From Streptomyces kanamyceticus (lineage in GTDB: Bacteria; Actinomycetota; Actinomycetes; Streptomycetales; Streptomycetaceae), in NCBI RefSeq assembly GCF_008704495.1, contig NZ_CP023699.1, forward strand, positions 1,922,001 to 1,986,000: DNA of 64,000 bases, read 5' to 3'. Both the position numbers and the translations under genes were made by a program. Numbering within the stretch: position 1 is the first letter of the stretch; every line of letters starts with the position of its first letter. The notes beneath the pieces were generated by a model that ran no database searches, was not told the DNA's origin, and saw only the letters and a list, made by a program, of their open reading frames with translations. Shown piece after piece: positions 56,506-64,000 of this stretch.

Positions 56506-57746
56506 GGGGCCCACGGTAGCCACGCCTCCAAGTGGAAGCCGCCCTCGGGCGGCACGCCGTGCCCGAGCCTGCCGCCCGCGAGCGAGGCGCGCTCGGCGAG
56601 GCCGATCAGCCCCTGCCCCGAGCCCGGCACCTTCGGTACGTCGCCGACCGGTGCGGGGTTGCGCACGGAGAGCGTCAGGCCCTCGCCGGGCGCGCCCGAC
56701 ACGACGACGGTCACCTCCGTTCCCGGGGCGTGCTTGCGGGCGTTGGTCAACGCCTCCTGCGCGATGCGGTACGCGGTGCGGCCGATGGCCGCGGGCATGG
56801 CCGCCGGGTCGGCGACGTGGTTGTCGAGGGCGACCTTCATGCCCGCCGCGCGGGACTCGGCGACCAGGGTGTCCAGGGCCGTGAGTGTGGGCTGCGGGCG
56901 GCCCGACGCGTCCGCGTCGCCGCCGCGCAGGACGCCGATCACCTGGCGCAGGTCCTGCAGTGCCTCGTGGGAGCTCTCCCGGATGACGCCCGCGGCGCGG
57001 ACGATCTCCGCGCGGGGCGCGTCGGGGCGGAACTCCAGGGCGCCCGCGTGCACGCTGAGCAGTGTCAGCCGGTGCGCGAGGACGTCGTGCATCTCGCGGG
57101 CGATGGACTCGCGGGCCAGGCGCTGGGCCTGTTCGGCGCGGAGCGCGGCCTCGTTCTCGGCGCGCACGGCGCGGTCGCGCAGGCTGAGCAGCAGCTGGCG
57201 GCGGGAGCGTACGAACATGCCCCAGCCGATGACCGCCGCGGTCAGGACGACGCCGAAGGCGATGGCGATCCCGTAAGGCATCTCCGAGTCGGGCCGCACC
57301 CAGTAGGTGAGGGGCACCAGCGCGACCGAGATCCCGCCGACCCACGCGACGTACCGGAAGGGCCGGTGCACCGCGAGGGTGAAGAGCGTGAGGGCGGCGG
57401 CGCCGCCCGCCGTGTCGGAGGCCACCGCCACCGGCAGCATGGCGATGGCGAGACCCACCGGCCAGCGCCTGCGCAGCCAGACCGCGGCGCAGGCGAGCGC
57501 GCCGATCACCTGGTCGAGCTCGGCGTAGCCCGCGGAGATGTGCGGATTGTCGCCGACCGAGTCGGCGCCGATCATGCCGATCAGGACGGCCGCGATGAAG
57601 CAGACGAAGTCGACGAGCCAGTCGCGCACGGTCCGCCGGGTGCCGCGGCGCCGCGCGTGGTCGGGGTCGAGTTCGCTCGCGACGGCGGACGGCAGCGCCC
57701 ACGGCCTTCTGGCCAGGGGCTGGGGGGTGGGCTCGGTGCCGCTCAT
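56502..57746 (-). CDS. DesK/NarX-type sensor histidine kinase
   Basis: A 414-residue kinase. Residues 45-185 contain about five membrane helices; the HisKA_3 phosphoacceptor His220 is in IAREMHDVLAHRL, and the ATPase domain has AQEALTNARKHAPGTEV and the G-box SGQGLIGLAERASLAGG. No large extracytoplasmic sensor domain is present, so it probably senses a membrane property, as DesK does. The start at 57746 is chosen over 57791 because it gives the usual opening. It is coupled to the response regulator. Confidence 0.93.
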   Translation of the reverse strand: MSGTEPTPQPLARRPWALPSAVASELDPDHARRRGTRRTVRDWLVDFVCFIAAVLIGMIGADSVGDNPHISAGYAELDQVIGALACAAVWLRRRWPVGLAIAMLPVAVASDTAGGAAALTLFTLAVHRPFRYVAWVGGISVALVPLTYWVRPDSEMPYGIAIAFGVVLTAAVIGWGMFVRSRRQLLLSLRDRAVRAENEAALRAEQAQRLARESIAREMHDVLAHRLTLLSVHAGALEFRPDAPRAEIVRAAGVIRESSHEALQDLRQVIGVLRGGDADASGRPQPTLTALDTLVAESRAAGMKVALDNHVADPAAMPAAIGRTAYRIAQEALTNARKHAPGTEVTVVVSGAPGEGLTLSVRNPAPVGDVPKVPGSGQGLIGLAERASLAGGRLGHGVPPEGGFHLEAWLPWAP

Positions 57747-57850
57747 GGTCGACAAATCTACGCACTGCCCACGGCCCCGGGCATCCCGCACGCGTGATCA
57801 TCTACGAAAGTCGCGCAGGTCCGAGACTTTCGGACCCGCGCGGGAGGGGA

Positions 57851-57898
57851 ATCCTCGCCCCGTGGCGGATGTGCGTGGGGAAGCGCCGGGGCGAGGAT
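57851..57898 (+). promoter_or_regulatory. Hairpin covering the ribosome site of the small membrane gene
   Basis: ATCCTCGCCCCG (57851-57862) and CGGGGCGAGGAT (57887-57898) are perfect reverse complements. The right arm contains GCGAGGA, the ribosome site for the ATG at 57905, so the site is hidden when the stem forms. Upstream, GAAAGTC/GACTTTC (57806-57812, 57825-57831) is another inverted repeat in the divergent promoter region. Confidence 0.55.
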
Positions 57899-57904
57899 CC
57901 CGGT

Positions 57905-58111
57905 ATGAGACAGGTACTTGAGGTCCTTGGCGTGTTGCTGCTGATCCAGGGAGCGGCCGGCCTGATCCATGAGCTCACCGGCAGCCTGGACGGCTGGGGC
58001 GTCGTGCAGCGCCTCGGTCTCCTCGACGGATACGAGATCTACGCGAGCGTCACCCTGCTCGTCCTCGCCGTCGCGCTGTTCGCCGCGGCGGAGAGCCGCA
58101 AGTCACGCTGA
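57905..58111 (+). CDS. Small two-helix membrane protein
   Basis: A 68-residue protein with hydrophobic segments at about 5-22 (LEVLGVLLLIQGAAGLIH) and 44-61 (YEIYASVTLLVLAVALFA). No function is known; similar short proteins are common in Streptomyces. The start at 57905 follows GCGAGGA by 7 nt; an upstream reading would cross the hairpin. It is divergent from the histidine kinase and may be part of its response, for example as a membrane-acting small protein; this is inference. Confidence 0.65.
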   Translation: MRQVLEVLGVLLLIQGAAGLIHELTGSLDGWGVVQRLGLLDGYEIYASVTLLVLAVALFAAAESRKSR

Positions 58112-58141
58112 CAGGGCGCCCCTGCCGTACGGCCCGGGACC

Positions 58142-58549
58142 TCAGCAGCCGCGGTCCACCAGGTCGAAGGACGCGTAGTGGTCGGCGGTGTAGTAGTCCT
58201 CCTGGCTCTTGTCGCCGGTCACGATGCGCCGGGCACCGCGGTTGTCCGAGCCGGGCGTGATGACGGTGTACTCGTGGTAGTAGCCGGAGCTCTGCTTGGG
58301 CAGCTCGCCCTCGCGGTTCTGGAAGACGGTGCCGTCCTGCGGGTACGGGTAGGGGCCGCCCTTCTCGATCAGGTCCAGGGTGTCGTGCGCCTGGGAGGGC
58401 AGGGCGGAGTAGCAGATCTTGCCGACCGCGGTGACGGAGTACGAGACGGGGGCTGCGGGCGCCGCGCTCGCGGTGGCCGCGACGGGGCCGCCGATGAGCA
58501 GGGCGGCGGCGAGGGCAGTGACGCTGACGATTCGTGGGGGGATTCGCAT
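58142..58549 (-). CDS. Secreted guanyl-specific ribonuclease (RNase Sa family)
   Basis: A 135-residue precursor: signal peptide 1-30 (VTALAAALLIGGPVAATASA) and a mature enzyme of about 97 residues. Using known RNase Sa numbering, a constant offset of 39 places every key residue: Glu54 to Glu93 (YYHEYTV), Arg65 to Arg104, Arg69 to Arg108, His85 to His124, and the disulfide Cys7-Cys96 to Cys46-Cys135. It cuts RNA 3' of guanosine outside the cell. No barstar-like inhibitor gene is near, although streptomycetes often keep such inhibitors elsewhere. Confidence 0.95.
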   Translation of the reverse strand: MRIPPRIVSVTALAAALLIGGPVAATASAAPAAPVSYSVTAVGKICYSALPSQAHDTLDLIEKGGPYPYPQDGTVFQNREGELPKQSSGYYHEYTVITPGSDNRGARRIVTGDKSQEDYYTADHYASFDLVDRGC

Positions 58550-58676
58550 GGGTCCAGTGTGACGCGCGTAGAGGTTGGCGTGTCAACGTCAAGTGCGGGG
58601 AATTTTCCGGGAGTTACCGGCTGTTAACCGAGCACATTCCGCTCTTCGCCCGCACTTCTCCCACGCATCGGCGACA

Positions 58677-59582
58677 TCACCGCACCCGGCGTCCCAAGCC
58701 GGTCCCCACAAGGACCAGCACCCCGCCCAACAGCCCCAGCGCGCCGAGGCGTTCGCCGCCGATCACGATGCCGACGACCGCGGCCCACAGGGGCTCCGTG
58801 CCGAGCAGCAGGCTCACCCGCGACGGCGAGGTCCTGCGCACCGCCCACATCTGTACGAAGAAGGCGACGAGGGTGCAGAAGACGGAGAGGAAGAGCAGGC
58901 CCGCCCACTCCCGCGCGCCGAAGCCCGCGGCGACGGACCACGGCGTCGCGCCCGTACCCGCGGCCGCGAGCAGCGCGAACACCAGGACCGCGCTGCCCAG
59001 TTGGACCGTGGTGAGGGAGAGCGAGTCGGCGTCGCGCACCACCTTGATGCGCGCCATGGCGAGGACGTGCGCGGTGCGGGCGAGGGCGGCGAGCAGGATC
59101 AGCAGATCGCCGAGCGAAGGCCTGGTGAAGCCGCCGCTCTGGGTCAGCAGGACCACGCCGAGCACGGAGAGCCCGGCGGCGGCCAGGAACGCGCGCGGCG
59201 GCCGCGCCCGCCGCGCCGCCGCCTCGGCGAGCGGTGTGAAGACCATGGTGAGGCTGATGATCAGGCCCGCGTTGGTCGCCGATGTGTGCACGACGCCGTA
59301 GGTCTCCAGGAGGAAGATCCCGGCGAGGATCAGGCCGAGGACCCCGGCCCCGCGCCACTGCGCGGCCCCGAGCCCCCGCAGGGACCGCCAGCCGACCGCC
59401 ACCAGGGCGGGCAGCACCACCGCGAACCGCAGGACGAGCACGGCGACGACCGTGTGCGCCGTGGTGATGCCCTTGGCGGCGAGGTAGCTGGCGCCCCACA
59501 CCACGGCCACGAGCAACACGGGCAGGTCGGTCAGCCAGGCGCGGCGCGGGGCAAGCGTGGCGGGGGCGGCGAGGGTCGACAC
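58677..59582 (-). CDS. EamA-family (DMT) transporter
   Basis: A 301-residue protein with ten hydrophobic segments and the duplicated EamA layout (VVWGASYLAAKGITTAHTVV in the first half, LGTEPLWAAVVGIVIGGERL closing the second). Such proteins export metabolites or amino acids; the substrate is unknown. The GTG at 59582 follows GGAG by about 10 nt; an upstream ATG would add an Arg-rich leader. Its end lies 127 bp upstream of the RNase gene on the same strand. Confidence 0.88.
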   Translation of the reverse strand: MSTLAAPATLAPRRAWLTDLPVLLVAVVWGASYLAAKGITTAHTVVAVLVLRFAVVLPALVAVGWRSLRGLGAAQWRGAGVLGLILAGIFLLETYGVVHTSATNAGLIISLTMVFTPLAEAAARRARPPRAFLAAAGLSVLGVVLLTQSGGFTRPSLGDLLILLAALARTAHVLAMARIKVVRDADSLSLTTVQLGSAVLVFALLAAAGTGATPWSVAAGFGAREWAGLLFLSVFCTLVAFFVQMWAVRRTSPSRVSLLLGTEPLWAAVVGIVIGGERLGALGLLGGVLVLVGTGLGRRVR

Positions 59583-59743
59583 GGGGCGCGGTCTCCAACG
59601 GGTGCGGCAGCGGCCGACGGGAGCGGCAACAGCTGCGGCGGTGTGGAGACTTCGGCGGCTCGCACGCGGAGCGCACACCGTATCCGTCGAAGATCGCGCC
59701 GGGAAGGGCTCGCGCCTCGCGTCTCACGTGCCGGTCGCGCGGC

Positions 59744-60352
59744 TCAGTAACTGCCGTACTCCGGGCGCCCCGCACGCTCGTACGTGCTGATGACGACGCC
59801 CTTGGACGTCGTACGCGACCCGGCGAGCCGGAACGCGGTGGGCAGGCCGCCCTCCGCGAAGAGCCGCTTGCCCGCGCCGAGGGCCACGGGGAACGTCAGC
59901 AGGTGCAGGGTGTCGATCAGGTCGTGCGCCATGAGGGAGCGCGCGAGGCCCGCGCTGCCGTGCATCTGGAGCTCGCGCCCCGGCTGCTCCTTGAGCGCGG
60001 TGACGTCCTTGACCAGGTCGTCGCGGCCGATGATCCGCGTGCCCTGCCAGTCGGCGGCGGTCAGGGTGGTGCTCGCGACGTACTTCGGCAGGGAGTTGAG
60101 GCGCGAGGCCACCGGGTCGGCGGGGTCGGTCATCTTGGGCCAGTACCCGGCGAAGATCTCGTAGGTGCCCCTGCCGAGCAGGAAGGCGTCGGCCCGGTCG
60201 AAGACCTCGGTGACGAAGGCGCCGAAGTCGTCGTCGCCGTAGGGCACCGACCAGCCGCCGTGCTCGAAGCCGCTGCTGCGGTCCTCCTCCGGGCCGCCCG
60301 GGGCCTGGATGACGCCGTCGAGGGTGAGGAACTGGGTGAAGGTGAGCTTCAT
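59744..60352 (-). CDS. Dihydrofolate reductase-like (RibD C-terminal) protein
   Basis: A 202-residue reductase of the DHFR/RibD-C superfamily. The pattern is LTFTQFLTLDGVIQAPGGPE, then DAFLLGRGTYEIFAGYWP, LPKYVASTTL and ELQMHGSAGLARSLMAHDLI. It probably binds NADPH; the substrate is unknown, and these stand-alone proteins are not the folate enzyme. The start at 60352 follows the usual opening; the ATG at 60391 is less likely. It is divergent from an SDR. Confidence 0.88.
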   Translation of the reverse strand: MKLTFTQFLTLDGVIQAPGGPEEDRSSGFEHGGWSVPYGDDDFGAFVTEVFDRADAFLLGRGTYEIFAGYWPKMTDPADPVASRLNSLPKYVASTTLTAADWQGTRIIGRDDLVKDVTALKEQPGRELQMHGSAGLARSLMAHDLIDTLHLLTFPVALGAGKRLFAEGGLPTAFRLAGSRTTSKGVVISTYERAGRPEYGSY

Positions 60353-60495
60353 GGTGCGTGCCTTCTCTCGGATGGGTTCCGTGTCCGTCACCTACTGAGA
60401 CCCGTCGGCGCCCCGGAAGTCATCGCCGCCGGGCCGCCGAGATCCGCGTCCGTTTACCGCCAGCCGGGACCCGTACGAACGCCTTTGATTGAACT

Positions 60496-60509
60496 CGTAA
60501 GCACTTACG
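60496..60509. promoter_or_regulatory. 14-bp palindrome in the SDR promoter
   Basis: CGTAAG-CA-CTTACG is a perfect palindrome 50 bp before the SDR start, just after a TTGATT hexamer that may be the -35. It is a candidate operator for an unidentified repressor, possibly TetR-like, which is not in the window. Confidence 0.5.
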
Positions 60510-60559
60510 GCGCAAGTCGCCGGATACCAGCACGGACACACAGAAGAGGTACGAGAAGC

Positions 60560-61300
60560 ATGTCTACTCTCACCGGCAAGAAGGCCCTGGTCACCGGCGG
60601 CAGCCGCGGCATGGGCGCGGCGATCGCGCTGCGCCTGGCACAGGGGGGCGCGGACGTGGCGATCACCTACGTACAGAACGAGGGTGCGGCCCACGAGGTC
60701 GTCGCGAAGATCGAGTCGATGGGGCGGCGCGGCTTCGCCGTCAAGGCGGACGCGGCCGACGCCGGGGACGCCGCGGGCGCCGTGGAGCGCGCCGCCGACG
60801 ACCTGGGCGGCCTGGACATCCTGGTGAACAACGCGGGCATCGGGGTCCTCGGCCCGATCGGTGACCTGACCCTCGCGGATGTCGACCGGGTCATCGCCGT
60901 CAACGTACGCGGGGTCTTCCTGGCCTCGCAGGCGGCGGCCGGGCGGCTCGGGGACGGCGGCCGGATCATCACCGTCGGCAGCTGCATGGCTCAGCGGGTG
61001 CCGGGCCCCGGCGGCACGCTCTACGCGACGAGCAAGGCCGCGCTGATCGGTCTGAACAAGGCGCTGGCACGGGAGTTGGGCGGGCGCGGGATCACGGCGA
61101 ACCTGGTCCAGCCCGGTCCCATCGACACCGACATGAACCCGGCGGACGGCCCCTACGCCGACGCGCAGAGCGCCATGACGGCACTCGGCCGCTTCGGCTC
61201 CGCCGACGAGGTGGCGTCCCTGGTCGGCTATCTCGCCGGGGAGGACGCCGCGTACGTCACCGGCACCGAACTGTCGGTCGACGGCGGCCACGCCGCCTGA
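60560..61300 (+). CDS. Short-chain dehydrogenase (FabG-like)
   Basis: A 246-residue classical SDR. TGGSRGMGAA at 12-21 binds NAD(P), NNAG at 90-93, catalytic Ser141, Tyr155 and Lys159 (YATSK), and the C-terminal TGTELSVDGGHAA. Similar proteins are 3-oxoacyl reductases or alcohol/polyol dehydrogenases and are often induced by oxidative or quinone stress through a TetR protein. The ATG follows GAGAAG. It lies divergently to the DHFR-like gene with a palindrome between. Confidence 0.9.
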   Translation: MSTLTGKKALVTGGSRGMGAAIALRLAQGGADVAITYVQNEGAAHEVVAKIESMGRRGFAVKADAADAGDAAGAVERAADDLGGLDILVNNAGIGVLGPIGDLTLADVDRVIAVNVRGVFLASQAAAGRLGDGGRIITVGSCMAQRVPGPGGTLYATSKAALIGLNKALARELGGRGITANLVQPGPIDTDMNPADGPYADAQSAMTALGRFGSADEVASLVGYLAGEDAAYVTGTELSVDGGHAA

Positions 61301-61372
61301 CCGCGAGCGGAACTGGTTGCGGGGCGCACCGGGGCTGTCCACCCGGTGCGCCCCACGTTCAGTGGGGGCGGA

Positions 61373-62491
61373 TCAGCCGCCCAGCTCCTGGTGGCGGGCG
61401 GCCAGCTTGGCCGCGCCGCTCTCGGTCAGCGAACCGAACAGGCGAAGCCGCGAGATGCCGCCGTCGGGGAAGATGTCGACGCGGACGTGCGTGCCGACGA
61501 CCGGCGCGTCGAGGACGAAGCGGTGGTTGGTGTCGGGCTGCAGGCGGGTGCGCGGCAGCGCCTCGACCCACTCGCCGCTCTCGCCGTCGCGTACGGAAAG
61601 GGAGGCCCAACCGGCCGAATTGCCCTTCAGGTACGCGGTGTCGATCTCGACGGCGCGGATCTCGGACTGCTGGACCAGCTGGTAGCGGATCCAGTCGTTG
61701 CCGTTGTCGCGCCGCCTGCGGGTCTCCCAGCCGTCGTCCATCTTGCGGGAGCGGCCCGGCTGGATGGTGTTGGTGGCCGGGGAGTAGAAGCGGTCGGACG
61801 CGTCCTCGACCTGGCCGCCGTTCTCCAGGGCGACCACGTCGAACGTGCCGAGCGCGGCGAGCCACTTGGGGTCGGCGGCGACCTCGCCGTACACACGGAG
61901 GCGGGCGATGCCGCCGTCCGGGTGCTGGTTGACGCGCAGGTGCGTGAAGCGCTGCTCGACGTCCACGGCGAAACCGTTGGCCGCATGCCCGCCAACCGCC
62001 GTACGCGGTACGAGAGTCGTCCACTTCACGTCGTCGCCGAGGAGTTCCTCGGGAGTGGGCGAACCCTCGACGCTCGTCCCCTCCACGGACACGGCCTGCG
62101 GGTAGTTGCCGCGGAAGTGGGCGGTGTCGATGACGATGCCGCGCACGACACCCGGCGCGCCGAGGCGGACGAGCGCCCAGTCGTGGTCGTCGGCGGTGGG
62201 CCACGGGTGCTCACCGGACACACCGCGCCGACGGCGGGTCTCCCACCCGTCCATGACCTTGCCCTTGTGCCCGAAGTGCTCCGGGTCGAAGACGGCGTCG
62301 TGCGGCAGGAGCAGGTTCTCGCGCATCGCGAAGAACTCGTCGTTGGCGGCGATCACACCGGCGCCGAGCTGCCGGTCGGCGAGGTTGGCGTACTGGGTGA
62401 AGGGGAAGTCGGCCGTGCGGTAGTCGGCGAAGGGCTCGCCGCCGCCGTAGGGGCTCGCGTCGCCGGTGTAGGAGGGTATCGCCGTCGTCAC
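61373..62491 (-). CDS. alc: Allantoicase
   Basis: A 372-residue allantoicase, which splits allantoate into ureidoglycolate and urea. The fold is duplicated and the repeats are visible: GKVMDGWETRRRR with VIDTAHFRGNYPQAVSVEG and LRVNQHPDGGIARLRVYGEV in the first half, then RKMDDGWETRRRRDNGNDW, EIDTAYLKGNSAGWASL and VDIFPDGGISRLRLFGSL in the second. The GTG at 62491 lies 5 bp after the allantoinase stop, so both are in one operon. The function follows from strong family identity. Confidence 0.95.
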   Translation of the reverse strand: MTTAIPSYTGDASPYGGGEPFADYRTADFPFTQYANLADRQLGAGVIAANDEFFAMRENLLLPHDAVFDPEHFGHKGKVMDGWETRRRRGVSGEHPWPTADDHDWALVRLGAPGVVRGIVIDTAHFRGNYPQAVSVEGTSVEGSPTPEELLGDDVKWTTLVPRTAVGGHAANGFAVDVEQRFTHLRVNQHPDGGIARLRVYGEVAADPKWLAALGTFDVVALENGGQVEDASDRFYSPATNTIQPGRSRKMDDGWETRRRRDNGNDWIRYQLVQQSEIRAVEIDTAYLKGNSAGWASLSVRDGESGEWVEALPRTRLQPDTNHRFVLDAPVVGTHVRVDIFPDGGISRLRLFGSLTESGAAKLAARHQELGG

Positions 62492-62496
62492 AGTGA

Positions 62497-63846
62497 TCAG
62501 TTGTTCCTTTCCAGAAGTCGGCCCGCGGGTTCGCTGAACTCGCCGCCGTGCAGGATGCGTTCGCCGCGCAGCCAGGTGGACTTCACGACGCCGCTGAGGG
62601 TCTTGCCCGCGTACGCCGTGACCCGGTTCCGGTGCTGCAGCTCCGCGGGATCCACGGTGAAGGTCTCGTCGGGCGCGAGGACCGCGAAGTCGGCGTCGCG
62701 GCCGGCTTCGATGGCGCCCTTCTGGTCGAGTCCGACCAGTTGTGCGGTACGGGTGGACATCCACCGCACCACGTCCTCAAGCCCGTACCCCCGCTTACGG
62801 GCCTCGGTCCAGACGGCGGGCAGACTCAGCTGCAGCCCGGAGATGCCGCCCCAGGCGGTCGCGAAGTCGTCGGTCTTCAGCTCGGCGGTCGACGGCGAGT
62901 GGTCGGTCACGACACAGTCGATGGTCCCGTCGGCGAGCGCGGCCCACAGCAGGTCCTGGTTACCGGCCTCCCGAATGGGCGGGCAGCACTTGAACTCGCT
63001 GGCCCCGTCCGGGACTTCCTCGGCGGTGAGCGTCAGGTAGTGCGGGCAGGTCTCGACGGTCAGCCGGACACCCTCGCGCTTGGCCGCGGCGATGAGCGGA
63101 AGGGCGTCGGAGGACGACAGGTGCAGCACGTGCACCCGCGCGCCGAGCCGCTTGGCGACGGCGATGAGGCCCTCGATCGCCGTGTCCTCGGAGATACGGG
63201 GACGGGTCTGGAGGTAGTCGTCGTACTTGGGGCCGCCCTTGCTGGGCGCCACGGCCAGCTCGTGCGGATCCTCGGCGTGCACGATGAGCAGCCCGCCGAA
63301 CCCGGTGATCTCGGCCATGGAGGCGGTGAGCTGCGCCTGGTTCAGCTCGGGGAACTCATCGACTCCCGAGGGCGACAGAAAACACTTGAACCCATATACA
63401 CCCGCGTCGTGCAGCGGCTTCAGATCCCGCACGTTGTCGGGCAGGGCGCCGCCCCAGAAACCCACGTCGACATGGGCCTTGCTCCTGGCCACGTCCTGCT
63501 TGGTCCGCAGGTTGTCGACCGTCGTGGTCGGCGGCAGGGAGTTGAGCGGCATGTCGACCAGGGTCGTGATGCCACCGGCGGCCGCGGCCCGGGTGGCGGT
63601 CCAGAAGCCCTCCCACTCCGTACGGCCGGGGTCGTTCACGTGGACGTGCGTGTCGACGAGGCCGGGCAGCAGGACGTCGTCGCCGAAGTCCTCCAGGCGA
63701 GCGCCGTCCGGCACCTCGGCGTCGTACGCGCCGACGGCCACGATCCGCCCGCCGGCGACGGCGACCGATGCGGCCCGCGTACCCTCCGGCGTGATGACGC
63801 GAGTCGAGCGAAGAACCAGCTCAGCGGCCACGTCCTGTTCCGACAC
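62497..63846 (-). CDS. allB: Allantoinase
   Basis: A 449-residue amidohydrolase that opens allantoin to allantoate. The metal ligands are in place: His67 and His69 (DTHVHVN), the carboxylated Lys154 (GFKCFLS), His190 (IVHAEDP), His242 (VLHLSS) and Asp315 (VTDHSPS). The GTG start at 63846 follows AGAGGGG. It is the first gene of the operon with allantoicase; IclR-like palindromes lie 42-152 bp upstream. This allows purine-derived ureides to serve as nitrogen source. Confidence 0.96.
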   Translation of the reverse strand: MSEQDVAAELVLRSTRVITPEGTRAASVAVAGGRIVAVGAYDAEVPDGARLEDFGDDVLLPGLVDTHVHVNDPGRTEWEGFWTATRAAAAGGITTLVDMPLNSLPPTTTVDNLRTKQDVARSKAHVDVGFWGGALPDNVRDLKPLHDAGVYGFKCFLSPSGVDEFPELNQAQLTASMAEITGFGGLLIVHAEDPHELAVAPSKGGPKYDDYLQTRPRISEDTAIEGLIAVAKRLGARVHVLHLSSSDALPLIAAAKREGVRLTVETCPHYLTLTAEEVPDGASEFKCCPPIREAGNQDLLWAALADGTIDCVVTDHSPSTAELKTDDFATAWGGISGLQLSLPAVWTEARKRGYGLEDVVRWMSTRTAQLVGLDQKGAIEAGRDADFAVLAPDETFTVDPAELQHRNRVTAYAGKTLSGVVKSTWLRGERILHGGEFSEPAGRLLERNN

Positions 63847-63887
63847 CCGTGTCCCCTCTCTTCTGTTCCGCTTCACAGACCTTGTGT

Positions 63888-63998
63888 TTCCGCTTAACGG
63901 AATTCAACGTTCTGTTGAAGGAGTTTTCACGCTCGACCGCGAGACGTCAAGGGTCGATTTCCTCGCTCCGGCACACTGGACGTTTCCACAACGTGGAA
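63888..63998. promoter_or_regulatory. Three IclR-like palindromes upstream of allantoinase
   Basis: TTCCG-N5-CGGAA (63888-63902), TTCAAC-N5-GTTGAA (63903-63919) and TTCCAC-AAC-GTGGAA (63984-63998). IclR-family regulators bind such TTCC/GGAA inverted repeats, and AllR, an IclR-type protein, is known to repress allantoin genes in Streptomyces. The regulator gene would lie beyond the right end of the window. Confidence 0.6.
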
Positions 63999-64000
63999 TT

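Overview
The window looks like a stretch of Streptomyces chromosome. GC content and third-codon-position GC are very high, GTG and TTG starts are common, and there is an SsgA-like sporulation protein. Several genes belong to families largely confined to streptomycetes (DUF6328, DUF6243, RNase Sa, Endo H). No rRNA, tRNA, CRISPR array or complete secondary-metabolite cluster was seen.

Layout. (1) 0-5 kb: a translationally coupled pair of small unknown proteins, a DUF6328 membrane protein, and a DesA3-type fatty-acid desaturase with its ferredoxin-type reductase. (2) About 4.7-25 kb is a decayed accessory zone. Intact genes (an orphan PD-(D/E)XK nuclease, a standalone FhaA-type N-domain, a 1548-residue phospholipase C/lectin protein, a TetR-unknown-hydrolase unit, RidA/MarR) sit among many relics: a truncated FadR regulator, a DUF2267 fragment, an IS3 element with a broken orfB, a 35-codon stump of pcaD, fragments of arsC, trxB and a GNAT enzyme, and a frameshifted caspase-WD40 gene. 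A hairpin-plus-box element of about 55 bp recurs three times in the intergenic parts of this zone. (3) 25-29.7 kb: a flavin oxidoreductase pair, an intact ars locus (arsR-ACR3 opposite arsC) and a GNAT protein. (4) 29.8-45.7 kb: TetR with a divergent DHA2 efflux pump and SDR, a metallophosphoesterase, secreted and membrane proteins, an SsgA-like protein, a LuxR regulator, a class C beta-lactamase-fold carboxypeptidase, Endo H, a TerD-nuclease fusion and an ornithine-cyclodeaminase-like protein. (5) 45.8-55.3 kb: a Tat-exported sulfite-oxidase-like protein, a ROK kinase, and a sugar/polyol ABC importer with two paralogous binding proteins, a GntR regulator and a divergent Gfo/Idh/MocA dehydrogenase. 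(6) 55.3-64 kb: a thioesterase, a DesK/DesR-type two-component pair, RNase Sa, an EamA exporter, a reductase, an SDR, and the allantoin catabolic genes allantoinase-allantoicase behind IclR-like palindromes.

How the parts work together. The clearest functional units are the desaturase/reductase pair, the ars locus, the TetR-controlled MFS/SDR unit, the GntR-controlled importer/dehydrogenase unit, and the allantoinase-allantoicase operon. A tandem 17-bp repeat and a related palindrome suggest that one GntR protein controls both sides of the importer/dehydrogenase unit. Convergent or adjacent units are separated by unusually long perfect hairpins. Short in-frame tandem duplications are scattered through several genes of the right two thirds.

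The most promising less-described items are the TerD-nuclease fusion, the signal-peptide-less phospholipase C/lectin giant, the orphan nuclease with a conserved helical N-domain, and the three-copy intergenic element. All calls come from reading motifs by eye; no database search was run.
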